Shown one piece after another: positions 16,550-25,469 of a stretch of 37,128 bases of DNA. Under the pieces are notes generated by a model. That model searched no databases and had not been told where the DNA came from. It saw only the letters and a list, made by a program, of their open reading frames with translations. Source of the stretch: an uncultured Bacteroidota bacterium (GTDB lineage Bacteria; Bacteroidota; Bacteroidia; Bacteroidales; WCHB1-69); NCBI GenBank assembly GCA_902774175.1, contig CACYHG010000051.1, positions 1 through 37,128 of the forward strand. The letters are read 5' to 3'. Position numbers and translations under genes: made by a program. Positions within the stretch are counted from its first letter, which is position 1. The number at the start of each line of letters is the position of its first letter.

Positions 16550-16561
16550 AACTTCAGAATC

Positions 16562-17134
16562 ATGGAAATATTCATCATCATTATCGGCGCAATATTTGTC
16601 AATAACATTGTATTCTCCCAATTTTTGGGCATCTGCCCCTTTTTGGGCGTATCCAACAAGATTTCCACAGCCGTCGGAATGTCGGGCGCGGTGGTATTTG
16701 TCATCACGCTGGCCACGTTAGTCACATTCCTGATCCAGGAGTACATCCTCATCCCCTTTGGGCTGGAGTACCTGCAGACAATCAGCTTCATTCTGGTGAT
16801 TGCCTCGCTTGTGCAGATGGTCGAGATCATCCTGAAGAAAATCACCCCCTCGCTTTATCAGGCTTTGGGCGTCTTCCTGCCCCTTATCACCACCAACTGC
16901 GCCGTGCTGGGCGTGGCCATCATGGTGATCCAGCAGAACTTCACGCTGGGTGGCGGACTGATTTTCGCCTTTGCGACCGCAATCGGTTACGGACTGGCAC
17001 TGATCCTGTTTGCAGGACTGCGTGAACAGATGGAACTGAACGACACGCCCAAGGCGATGAAGGGCACCCCCATCGCGCTGATTACCGCCGGCATACTTGC
17101 CCTGGCGTTCATGGGATTCTCCGGATTAGTATAA
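16562..17134 (+). CDS. rnfA: Electron transport complex subunit RnfA
   Basis: A 190-residue integral membrane subunit, the pseudo-symmetric partner of RnfE. It carries FVNNIVFSQFLGICPFLGVS (12-31) and the FLPLITTNCAVLGVAIM helix, giving the Cys pair facing those of RnfE. The stop is one base before the next gene's ATG, so the Ig-like lipoprotein gene is in the same operon. Confidence 0.96.
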   Translation: MEIFIIIIGAIFVNNIVFSQFLGICPFLGVSNKISTAVGMSGAVVFVITLATLVTFLIQEYILIPFGLEYLQTISFILVIASLVQMVEIILKKITPSLYQALGVFLPLITTNCAVLGVAIMVIQQNFTLGGGLIFAFATAIGYGLALILFAGLREQMELNDTPKAMKGTPIALITAGILALAFMGFSGLV

Positions 17135-17135
17135 G

Positions 17136-18818
17136 ATGCGGATAAAGGGATTCTTTGCCGTTCCGCTCTCCGCCGCACTGCTCCTTCTTGGAGGATGCGC
17201 AACTCAGGCTGTGCTGAACGGCGGGCCGCGCGATACGGAGCCGCCAAAGATTGTGCAGAGCGAACCTGCTTTGGAGGCTACCTCCGTTTCCAATCCCGTA
17301 ATCCGTCTCCGTTTTGACGAATATGTGACACTGAACTCCCCTACGGACAGTGTGCGGATAACTCCGGCCCAGCAAAAGGCGCCGAACTACCAGCTTAAAG
17401 GTAAAACGCTATACATCACACTCCGTGACAGCCTGCTCCCGAATACCACCTACCACATTGACATGCAAGGCGGTGTGATTCGTGATTTGAACGAAGGGAA
17501 TCCCATGCCCGCCACATCAGTGGTCTTCAGCACCGGTGAGGGGTTGGACAGCTGCCAGCTGAGCGGCATTGTAAAGGATGCCTACACCCTTCAACCTGTC
17601 GCAAATGCCTGTGTGCTGCTCTACACCCAACCGGAGGATTCCTGCCCGATGCGCAATCTATCTGATTTCTTTACGCTTACCGACAAGCAGGGCGCATTTT
17701 CTTTCAACCACCTGCCCGCCCGTCCCTTCAAGATTTATGCGGTGGCCGACAAGAATTTCAACCGCCGTTTCGACCAGTCGGACGAAGGTGTCGCTTTCCT
17801 GCCGGACAGCATCACTGTAATTCCGGAGGCAAAAGGTATCGCTGACAGCAACAGGCGTCAGATTTCCCTTCTGATGTTCACTGAAAAACCGGAGACGACA
17901 CGTTTCCTGAGCTGCAGTTCGGCAGAAAAGGGCATACACAAGTTTGCATTCAACCTGCCCTCCGATACCTTTATGCTGCAGGCTCTGGACAAAGCGAATC
18001 CCGCTTTCCATGCCGAAAAATCAATGCAGGGGGACACCGTCACCATCTACTTTTTTGACACAAGCAGGAGAAGCGTCGAACGTTTCCTGCTGCGTTTTGA
18101 CAATGGCAGCGACACCGTCACACTGAGCCCCTACGGTGAACCTGTCGGGAAACAGCGTGGTCAGACGTATGGGGGTAAATCCCTGGAGTATAAGGCTGCC
18201 AACAAGATTGAAATCGGACTGCCCCTGACAATTACCTTCCAACATCCGTTATGCTCCATTGACACTACTGCCTTCCATCTGACGGAGATAAGCCGTAAGG
18301 ATAAGGACACTCAGGAGGTCCGTGATTTCCGCATTCTGTGGGATACTGCGCAACCGAGACTGCTGACATTGGACTATCCGCTGCAAAGCCGTTGCGATTA
18401 CAGGCTGTTGGTTAAAGATTCGGCCTGCGTCGCATGTAACGGGATGCACAACGACAGCATAAACATTTCCTTCACCATCAAAGGGAAAAAGGATTACGGC
18501 CAGACTCTGTTCCGGATTCATTTCCCCATAACTGCGGACTACATCGTACAGTTGGCAGATGACAAAAACAACACACGCTATGAATACCTCCTTCCGTCCG
18601 ATTCCCTGACCGGCGACAGTGCAGTTGTGCTTTTCCCTCATGTGACGGAAGGGAAATACAGGCTGCGGATTATTGCCGACAAAAACGGCAACCGACGCTG
18701 GGACACCGGCAAATATCTGCTACACATCCAGCCAGAACCGGTTTATTACGCACCAAAAACATTTGAAGTCAAGAACCGCTGGACACTTGAAGAAACCATT
18801 GAAGCAACCTTAAAATGA
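17136..18818 (+). CDS. Ig-like domain lipoprotein (Bacteroidota Big_5 type)
   Basis: A 560-residue lipoprotein with lipobox LLLLGGC (Cys21). The NGGPRDTEPPKIVQSEPAL start followed by RLRFDEYVTLNSPTDSVRITP is the hallmark of Bacteroidota proteins with an N-terminal SbsA-type Ig-like domain. A carboxypeptidase-regulatory-like repeat (about 140-215: SGIVKDAYTLQPVANACVLL, FSFNHLPARPFKIYAVAD with the Asp-rich NRRFDQSDEG) follows. A similar NGNRRWDTGKY element recurs near the C-terminus. It is probably an outer-membrane or surface structural protein; its function is not known. It starts one base after rnfA, and its TGA overlaps the pyrK ATG (ATGA). Confidence 0.88.
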   Translation: MRIKGFFAVPLSAALLLLGGCATQAVLNGGPRDTEPPKIVQSEPALEATSVSNPVIRLRFDEYVTLNSPTDSVRITPAQQKAPNYQLKGKTLYITLRDSLLPNTTYHIDMQGGVIRDLNEGNPMPATSVVFSTGEGLDSCQLSGIVKDAYTLQPVANACVLLYTQPEDSCPMRNLSDFFTLTDKQGAFSFNHLPARPFKIYAVADKNFNRRFDQSDEGVAFLPDSITVIPEAKGIADSNRRQISLLMFTEKPETTRFLSCSSAEKGIHKFAFNLPSDTFMLQALDKANPAFHAEKSMQGDTVTIYFFDTSRRSVERFLLRFDNGSDTVTLSPYGEPVGKQRGQTYGGKSLEYKAANKIEIGLPLTITFQHPLCSIDTTAFHLTEISRKDKDTQEVRDFRILWDTAQPRLLTLDYPLQSRCDYRLLVKDSACVACNGMHNDSINISFTIKGKKDYGQTLFRIHFPITADYIVQLADDKNNTRYEYLLPSDSLTGDSAVVLFPHVTEGKYRLRIIADKNGNRRWDTGKYLLHIQPEPVYYAPKTFEVKNRWTLEETIEATLK

Positions 18819-19585
18819 AAAAACAGGCACTTTTCCGCATTCTTTCAAACACTCCCCTTCCCGACCAGGACTTTCTGCTGAAACTCCAACCTGTTGGAGC
18901 GTCACTTGAGGGAATCAGACCGGGGCAGTTCGTACAGGTTCTGGTTCCGCATACGGAGGGCGTCTTCCTGCGCCGGCCCATTTCGGTGTGCGATGCTGAC
19001 CTTCGTGAAAACATCCTGACACTTTATATAAAAAAGGTGGGGAAAGGGACTGTCGGGCTGAGCTGCTGCAAACCTGGGGAGAATCTGGACATAGTTTTTC
19101 CGCTTGGCAACGGATTTGACTTTACAGGAAGCCGCAAGCCCCTGCTGTTGGGCGGCGGCGCCGGCATCGCCCCGATGGTGCTGCTCTCCAAAAAAATGCG
19201 GGAATCCGGTGTTGCACCTACAGTGCTGCTGGCAGGCAGGACGGAGCGTGCGCTAAGCCTCCGGACGTTGTTTGAAGAGACACCCCTGCTCTGCACCGAT
19301 GACGGAAGCATAGGCGAAAAGGGACTGATCACCCAGCATTCGCTCTTCCGTGACCTGAAGGCTTTTGACAAAATTTTCTGCTGTGGCCCCACCCCGATGA
19401 TGAAGGCAGTGGCGCGGTTGGCCGAAGCGGCGGGCATCCCATGCGAAGTGTCGCTGGAAAACACCATGGCCTGCGGCGTGGGCGCATGCCTCTGCTGCGT
19501 CACACCGACCGTTGAACACGGCAACCAATGTGTCTGCACGGAAGGCCCCGTCTTTGACAGCCGCGAGCTGAAGGACTTCAGATGA
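18815..19585 (+). CDS. pyrK: Dihydroorotate dehydrogenase B electron-transfer subunit
   Basis: A 256-residue FAD/2Fe-2S protein of the ferredoxin reductase family. Order: FAD-binding barrel with FLRRPISVCDA (51-61, FAD motif), NAD-binding domain with LLLGGGAGIAPMVLL (110-124) and CCGPTPMMKAV, and the C-terminal 2Fe-2S site Cys220-x4-Cys225-x2-Cys228-x12-Cys241. This matches PyrK, which passes electrons from PyrD to NAD+. pyrD, normally beside pyrK, is not here; the neighbour is a convergent DUF4249 gene. A related oxidoreductase subunit is possible, but the Cys spacing fits PyrK well. Its ATG overlaps the previous stop, making it the last gene of the rnf operon. Confidence 0.85.
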   Translation: MKKQALFRILSNTPLPDQDFLLKLQPVGASLEGIRPGQFVQVLVPHTEGVFLRRPISVCDADLRENILTLYIKKVGKGTVGLSCCKPGENLDIVFPLGNGFDFTGSRKPLLLGGGAGIAPMVLLSKKMRESGVAPTVLLAGRTERALSLRTLFEETPLLCTDDGSIGEKGLITQHSLFRDLKAFDKIFCCGPTPMMKAVARLAEAAGIPCEVSLENTMACGVGACLCCVTPTVEHGNQCVCTEGPVFDSRELKDFR

Positions 19586-19594
19586 AATATTGCG

Positions 19595-20533
19595 TTACTG
19601 ACGCTGTAACCTTTTGATAACCGGTTTCAATTCTATCTTTTTCGCGTTGGATGCGGCAAAAATGCCGATGCCACCCTGCACATTTGTATGGATTTGCGTC
19701 GGTTCGGACAAGAACGAATACTCTTCGTTATATTTGTCAATAGTATTTTCATACCGGTAGCGGTCATACGAAAGCGAGGTCATCCGGACATAGACAGGGT
19801 ATTCAGGATCCAACAGATAATCATTTCTATATGGAAAATATAGATAGAACACCATTGTATGGGAGCTGCCGTTAAACAACGCATCCGAAAAGCGCAGGTA
19901 ACTTCCATAAACTGTCGTTTCCCCCTGATCCAGCATATAATCTATACTGGTGGCATCCGTAAAGACAATGTCGCTGGTGGAGAATTGCATGGAATAAGGC
20001 CTTGGCATGGTGTCAGGAGTCGGCATGTATTCGTCCTTTACCCAGCCATCAAAAGAGATTCCGTAATAGTTCCTGCCTGCAGGATCATTCAGCCTCACCT
20101 TAACCTGACATTCTTTTGTAAATGTGTCGTAGATTGTTTCAACCACTTCAAAATCAGGTTCTGCCGGAATTCTGGTCCCTGCCTGCACCATCTGATAGCC
20201 AGGCACATATAAATGGAACGCAATGGTATCTCCTGCCTGCGGACGGCAGTCGAAAAGATAATGTCCCTCATCGGATGAAAGCAGGTTAACCTGACTGCCG
20301 TTTGCATAAAGGCGCAAATCGGCACCGGTAATTTTCCGGAAGGGATGTCCGTCCAGGAAAAAACGGCTGTATGACAAATTAATGTTAACAGCTGAATCCG
20401 CCTCAGGTCTGGAAATGGCCACCACATACGGTGTGACCTCATCCACATCGAATTCCACAATTTTTTCGCATCCTGTCACGGCGATGCCCAATAGGCAGAG
20501 GATAACCGGCAGGAGAAATATGTTCCGTTTCAT
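19595..20533 (-). CDS. DUF4249 family lipoprotein
   Basis: A 312-residue lipoprotein (lipobox AVTGC, Cys22) with the DUF4249 pattern: CEKIVEFDVDEVTPYVVAIS start, a FFLDGHPFRKITGADLRLYANG segment (about 58-79), YYGISFDGWVKDEY in the middle, and VRMTSLSYDRYRYENTIDKYNEEYSFLSEPTQIHTNVQGGIGIFAASN near the end. DUF4249 genes typically sit beside TonB-dependent receptors and are thought to act with them at the outer membrane, though no ligand is established. It lies nine bases after the receptor and converges with pyrK across nine bases. Confidence 0.9.
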   Translation of the reverse strand: MKRNIFLLPVILCLLGIAVTGCEKIVEFDVDEVTPYVVAISRPEADSAVNINLSYSRFFLDGHPFRKITGADLRLYANGSQVNLLSSDEGHYLFDCRPQAGDTIAFHLYVPGYQMVQAGTRIPAEPDFEVVETIYDTFTKECQVKVRLNDPAGRNYYGISFDGWVKDEYMPTPDTMPRPYSMQFSTSDIVFTDATSIDYMLDQGETTVYGSYLRFSDALFNGSSHTMVFYLYFPYRNDYLLDPEYPVYVRMTSLSYDRYRYENTIDKYNEEYSFLSEPTQIHTNVQGGIGIFAASNAKKIELKPVIKRLQRQ

Positions 20534-20542
20534 TTTTTTAGA

Positions 20543-22975
20543 TTAAAATTCAAACTTATAGCTTATTGAAGGGATAAATGGGAAAATGGAGAGCTGTACC
20601 AGCGAAGAGCTGTAGGTGACTCCCTGATAATTGTAGTGGTAACGTCCGCTTTCATAAACGATGAACGGATTTTTCCTGTTATAAAGATTATAAACGCTTA
20701 GGCTGATTGTCCGTAAGCCCCTCTTTTTCTGCTTATGGAAGTTAACACCGACATCCATGCGGTGGTAGGCCGGCATCCTGAAATTGTTCCGCCCGTCAAC
20801 ATATCCATAAACCTGGTTGTTATACCAATCGTTTTCTTCCGACGCCTCTTCATCCTGAAATTCCTGCATGGCCAGCGTGGTTGCGTTTCCGGTACTGTAG
20901 ACCCAGGTCACACTTGCATCAAATCGGTCGCTTGGCTTGTACATCAGCACAAAGGAGATGTCGTGCCGACGGTCGTACTTGGCTGGGAACGGTTTCCCCT
21001 CATTGATTTCCATCCCTTCACGGTCGAACAGCCGCATGGTCCTGCTCCAGGTGTAGCCGACCCAACCGGAATATTTGCCGAATGTGCGCTGCGCCAGAAA
21101 CTCCACGCCATAGCTCCATCCCCTGCCTATGCAGACCTTGTCCTCCCAATTGGAGGATGAGCTCCAGAACGATGCACCGTCCTTGTACTCAAGCAGGTTG
21201 TCCATACTCTTATAGTATGCCTCCATCGAGAGGTCAGCAATGCCTGACCAGTTGTAGAACACTCCTGCGGCCACCTGGTGCGCATTCATGGGCTCGATGC
21301 GTGCAGTGACCGGAACCCACAGGTCGGTGGGCAGGTTGATTGAGAAATTGCTGAGCAGATGCATATACTGTGTCATATAGGCATAGCCCGCCTTGAGCGA
21401 GAGGTTGTCGGAAAGCAGGAGTCGTCCGCTGAGCCGGGGCTGCAGCGAGGGGTAGAATTTGTTTTCCACAGAGAATCCGCTCACATAAACGCCCATATTG
21501 ATTTTCAACGCGGATGTGATGCTCCAGTCATCCTCAACAAAGCAGAAAAGCTCTTCAGCATGAACACGGCTTTGCCCCAACACTGTATCAATCTTGTCGT
21601 TGTAATCGTCTTCACCGGATTGGGTCATACGGTCCTCCATTTTCATCCCCATCACTTCCGGCGTGAAAATATGGTGGATGAAGGCACCGCCGAATTTGAT
21701 TGCATGATCCGGATTCGGTGCGTAATCGAAATCGCTCCTTACAATCAGATCCCGGATGCCTGACTTGTAGGACATGTCTATCGAATAGTAACTGTCCCAT
21801 TCATTGCTCCAGTCATGCTCCTCCGCACCCATTGAGATATTGTTGCGGTAACGGGTATAGGCACCTGTGATGTTCATGAACAGCTTGGGGGTCAGTTCGT
21901 AATTCCAACGGAGCGAACCGACTATATTCCCCCATTTGTAGCCCATTTTCATCCAATAGTCTTCATTATCCATTGCTGAAAACAATTGGCGTGTGCGAAC
22001 CTTAAGATATACGACATCATCCCCCATGTAATAGGAGGCATACATACGGCTCCTGTCATTGAACTTGTGAGTGACTTTGGCATTCAGATCATAGAAATAG
22101 TAACCGGCGCGGATTTTCTCCTCGGAGAGGGCTGAAGCCAGTCCCAAGAAAGGCTGGACAAGCAAATCCCCGTATGTGCGGCGCAGGGAAAAGCTGAATG
22201 TTGTCTTTTCCTTTATAATCGGCCCTTCGACAGAGAGTTTGGCAGCAATCAGACCGACCGAAATGTCCCCATGGAATTCCTTGTCGTTTCCGTTATTGGT
22301 GGTTATATCCAACACACTGGAGAGCCGGCCGCCAAAACGGGCCGGGAAAGAGCCCTTGTAAAGCGTCACATTCTTCACCGCGCTTGAGTTGAAGGCCGAG
22401 AAAAAGCCTCCAAGATGGTTCACATTATAAAGTGAGACACCGTCCAAAAGGAAAAGGTTCTCGTCAGGGCCGCCGCCACGCACATACACGCCGTTCATTC
22501 CCTCGGTGCCGTTCTGCACCCCTGGCAGCAGCTGGAGAGTCTTCAGGATGTCGGTCTCCCCGAACAGGACAGGCACAGCCTTTATCTGCTCCATCGGAAT
22601 CTCGATCGCGCTAATTTGCGAGGATTTCGCACTGGAAACCCTCTCCGCATTGACCGTTACCGCGCGCAGCTGGACGCCGGAAAGCAACGACACATTCATA
22701 ACCATGTTCCCGGAAAGACAGAAGAGTGAGTCGAACCGCTGGTATCCGACATAGGAGACCCTGAAGGCCACCGTGTCTGCCGGCAATGTCAGCGAAAAAC
22801 GGCCGTTCGCGTTGGTGACAGTCCCCTTTCCGCTGCGGACATCCACAACTGTGGCGCATATCAGCGGCTCACCGCTGCTACGGCTTACCACTGTACCGCT
22901 TATAGTATGCTGGCGCTGGGCCTGTATCCCAAAGAATGGCCAGAAAAGCAGGATGATACAAAACAGTTTTTTCAT
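20543..22975 (-). CDS. TonB-dependent outer-membrane receptor with carboxypeptidase-like N-domain
   Basis: An 810-residue receptor. A signal peptide (1-20, ending IQAQ) is followed by a carboxypeptidase-regulatory-like domain (about 22-105: ISGTVVSRSSGEPLICATV, GTVTNANGRFSLTLP, RVSYVGYQ), a plug domain (about 120-230: PVLFGETDILKTLQLLPGVQ, VYVRGGGPDENLFLLDGVSLYN), and a 22-strand-type barrel ending SYKFEF with a terminal aromatic. This is the receptor class normally paired with DUF4249, as here. The substrate cannot be read from the sequence. The start lies four bases after the stop of the T9SS subtilase. Confidence 0.93.
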   Translation of the reverse strand: MKKLFCIILLFWPFFGIQAQRQHTISGTVVSRSSGEPLICATVVDVRSGKGTVTNANGRFSLTLPADTVAFRVSYVGYQRFDSLFCLSGNMVMNVSLLSGVQLRAVTVNAERVSSAKSSQISAIEIPMEQIKAVPVLFGETDILKTLQLLPGVQNGTEGMNGVYVRGGGPDENLFLLDGVSLYNVNHLGGFFSAFNSSAVKNVTLYKGSFPARFGGRLSSVLDITTNNGNDKEFHGDISVGLIAAKLSVEGPIIKEKTTFSFSLRRTYGDLLVQPFLGLASALSEEKIRAGYYFYDLNAKVTHKFNDRSRMYASYYMGDDVVYLKVRTRQLFSAMDNEDYWMKMGYKWGNIVGSLRWNYELTPKLFMNITGAYTRYRNNISMGAEEHDWSNEWDSYYSIDMSYKSGIRDLIVRSDFDYAPNPDHAIKFGGAFIHHIFTPEVMGMKMEDRMTQSGEDDYNDKIDTVLGQSRVHAEELFCFVEDDWSITSALKINMGVYVSGFSVENKFYPSLQPRLSGRLLLSDNLSLKAGYAYMTQYMHLLSNFSINLPTDLWVPVTARIEPMNAHQVAAGVFYNWSGIADLSMEAYYKSMDNLLEYKDGASFWSSSSNWEDKVCIGRGWSYGVEFLAQRTFGKYSGWVGYTWSRTMRLFDREGMEINEGKPFPAKYDRRHDISFVLMYKPSDRFDASVTWVYSTGNATTLAMQEFQDEEASEENDWYNNQVYGYVDGRNNFRMPAYHRMDVGVNFHKQKKRGLRTISLSVYNLYNRKNPFIVYESGRYHYNYQGVTYSSSLVQLSIFPFIPSISYKFEF

Positions 22976-22979
22976 CGGA

Positions 22980-25406
22980 TCATTGTTTCACCACTTTTGC
23001 GGTCGCATTGCCGCAACGCAACAGATACATACCGGACTGGTATGCCGACAAATCCAGAACAGCATACCCATCTTTCATTGTAATCACCTGCAGAAGCCTG
23101 CCCTGAATGTCCGAAACACGCACTTCGGCGTTGACGTTTCCGGGCATCCGGCAAATAACCTGTCCGTTTGTGGGATTTGGATAAAGCTGCATTGTCCCGA
23201 CCGAAGCCTCCCTTACCGGAAGGTTATGCTGCTGGTAAACAGTCAGCGATTTTGTAATGTTTCCGTTTGAAATGGTGAACGATGCCGAACGGACCGAACC
23301 GGTTGTATTGTTCTGCAAGACCGTGAACACCAGTGTCGCAGTATCATCACCCTCCATCCGGTCGGGCAAAAGCCAGCAGCTGTCCCCGCCGTCCAGTTTC
23401 CAATGCACATTGCTGTAAATCCTGACCGAAACGGTGTCACCAACTGCCGGGCCGATATTTGCGACAGTGCCGGACAAGGAGATGAAATCGGCCATGCGCT
23501 GTGTAACCAGCACAGTATCATTAGGCAATCCTTTCGCTGTCAGCACCAATTGGGTTTCACGACTCCGTCCCCATGAATTTGAAGAGCGCGTGGTCAGCAC
23601 AATAAGGGAGGAATCATCGCTGACAGGAACTATTTCAGTTGAAAGCCAAGTGCTTGTATTGGAAAGAGTCCAGGCCACAGTTGAATGCAGATGCAGCGTG
23701 TCGGTCACCCCTTTGCTTCCGGCCATTAATACGGAATGAGGGTCAATGCTCATTTCAAAGCGGAAATCAGCCTGACAAACCACCACATTCTTTTCCCCTA
23801 CCTGACCTTCACCCTTGATTGTCAGGACAGCCACCCTTGAACCGGAGCCGTTGTTGTCGGACAGAGTGGTGAAAACAAGCTCCTTTGTACCGGAATCACC
23901 GGCGTTGGCACTGACTGAAAGCCAGTTGGGAAGTCCTGAAAGTTTCCATGGCTTTGAAGACTCAACAACAAGCTTGCTCTGATTTCCAGACTCCATTGAA
24001 AAATCCAAGGTGTCCTCTGAAACCAGGAGATATTCGTACCGCAGTGCTGCATAGGCATCTATATAGCCATAACCGTCAATGGTATGCGCCGAGGCGGGGT
24101 TAAGCGGTTGCGCGGTGCGCTGCAGACGAAGTTTTATAGCATCGGGTGTGAGTGTGGAATCCTTTGAAAGAAGCAGTCCCACAACACCGGCCGCCACCGG
24201 ACATGCCATTGATGTGCCCTGCATGCCATCGTAGTAGGTGCCGCTGAATCCCATGCTTTTTGCAAGATATGCCGTACAGTATGTGGTGCTTAAAATATTC
24301 GGGTACTGGTTTTTCCCGACAATAAAACCACCTGGGGAGGCGATGTCCGCCCTCCCTTCACCCCATTGGGAGAAATAGGATATTTTGCCGTCCCCGTCCA
24401 CCGAGGCCACTGAAATCACAGTCGGCAGACCGGCAGGATAGATTATATTGTTGCTCTGGTCCCCCTCGTTTCCGGCGGCGGCAACCAGCACAATACCGGC
24501 ATCATAACAGGCCTTCATAAGCGACTGGTAAGTCTGCGCACCGGCAGATCCGCCGAACGACATGCTGATGACATTGGCGCCATGTTCCGCAGCCCACTGC
24601 ACACCCTGCATGCCGTAAAGGACAGCCTGGGGATATTGGGCGGTTGTGGAGGAGACCGCCATCAGGGTCACGCCGCCGCCAATGGAGGCTATTCCTGTCT
24701 TGTTGTTGTTTGTGGCGCCGACGAGCCCTGCGCAATGTGTGCCGTGGGAGGCATAATAGGCCTTCTCGGTGCTGCCCTGCGCTATGGTCGAGGGAGGCGA
24801 TGCCGTCCCGACTTTATATTGATATCCGTCAATGCGGCTGTATGATACAGTGCATAGGTTGGCGGAATCGATCTGCAGGTCAGGATGACCCTCCCAAATG
24901 AAATTGTCCACCACCGCCACCTTGATGTAAGGTTTGCCGGTCTGGATCATCCATGCTGAATCGGCATTGATCATGTCAAGGTGCCATTTCCAGTTGCGTC
25001 CGCTGACAGTGCCGTAATACGGGTCGTTCATGGAACCCATCAGCCGCATGAACGGCACCTTTTCCGCCAACGCGACACATTCGAAGCCTTGCAGTTCCAA
25101 CAGGAAGGAGTCTATTGCCTCCATCCTGTCGAAACGCACCTCCAGAGTGTGCATGAGCTCCTCGTTCCCGAACAGATGGAAGGGACGGAGCAGCAGGTTC
25201 ACTCCATATTTTTCGAACACACCGGATAACATCGGCAGTTCCGACGTGCGGAGCATGTCGTTGTCATCAAAACGCAGTGTTTTCATCGGAAAGTCAGGTG
25301 TGAGCCTGAAATAGAGGGCACCGTCCTGGTACCGCGGGTCAATGTTCTGTGCCTGAAGTGAAGAAAATGCTATCAGGCCGCATAGGACAAAAAATAATCT
25401 CTTCAT
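22980..25406 (-). CDS. S8 subtilisin-like peptidase with BACON domains and T9SS sorting tail
   Basis: An 808-residue secreted protease. Signal peptide 1-20 (LQAQ). A propeptide-like region reaches about 125. The S8 catalytic domain (about 140-455) has Asp167 (VAVVDNFIWEGHPDL), His221 (SHGTHCAG), oxyanion Asn313 (AAAGNEG) and Ser399 (GTSMACPVAAG). Three BACON-type beta domains follow, about 460-550, 551-640 and 641-725 (KPWKLSGLPNWLSVSANAG; AWTLSNTSTWLSTE; HWKLDGGDSCWLL). The C-terminus (about 738-808: LYPNPTNGQV, VSDIQGRLL, SGMYLLRC) is a type A T9SS sorting domain. It should cross the outer membrane and be surface-bound or released. BACON domains are proposed to bind glycans or mucin. It is first in the operon with the TonB receptor and DUF4249. 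Confidence 0.94.
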   Translation of the reverse strand: MKRLFFVLCGLIAFSSLQAQNIDPRYQDGALYFRLTPDFPMKTLRFDDNDMLRTSELPMLSGVFEKYGVNLLLRPFHLFGNEELMHTLEVRFDRMEAIDSFLLELQGFECVALAEKVPFMRLMGSMNDPYYGTVSGRNWKWHLDMINADSAWMIQTGKPYIKVAVVDNFIWEGHPDLQIDSANLCTVSYSRIDGYQYKVGTASPPSTIAQGSTEKAYYASHGTHCAGLVGATNNNKTGIASIGGGVTLMAVSSTTAQYPQAVLYGMQGVQWAAEHGANVISMSFGGSAGAQTYQSLMKACYDAGIVLVAAAGNEGDQSNNIIYPAGLPTVISVASVDGDGKISYFSQWGEGRADIASPGGFIVGKNQYPNILSTTYCTAYLAKSMGFSGTYYDGMQGTSMACPVAAGVVGLLLSKDSTLTPDAIKLRLQRTAQPLNPASAHTIDGYGYIDAYAALRYEYLLVSEDTLDFSMESGNQSKLVVESSKPWKLSGLPNWLSVSANAGDSGTKELVFTTLSDNNGSGSRVAVLTIKGEGQVGEKNVVVCQADFRFEMSIDPHSVLMAGSKGVTDTLHLHSTVAWTLSNTSTWLSTEIVPVSDDSSLIVLTTRSSNSWGRSRETQLVLTAKGLPNDTVLVTQRMADFISLSGTVANIGPAVGDTVSVRIYSNVHWKLDGGDSCWLLPDRMEGDDTATLVFTVLQNNTTGSVRSASFTISNGNITKSLTVYQQHNLPVREASVGTMQLYPNPTNGQVICRMPGNVNAEVRVSDIQGRLLQVITMKDGYAVLDLSAYQSGMYLLRCGNATAKVVKQ

Positions 25407-25469
25407 GCTTTAAATATTACAATATAAATAAAAGATTAAAGATGTACAAAAACCATTCCATGTTTTAAA

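Noticed and set aside
19594-19615. Hairpin GTTAC/GTAAC followed by CTTTT between pyrK and the DUF4249 gene
   Set aside because: The stem is only five base pairs and lies largely in the DUF4249 coding end; too weak to call a terminator.
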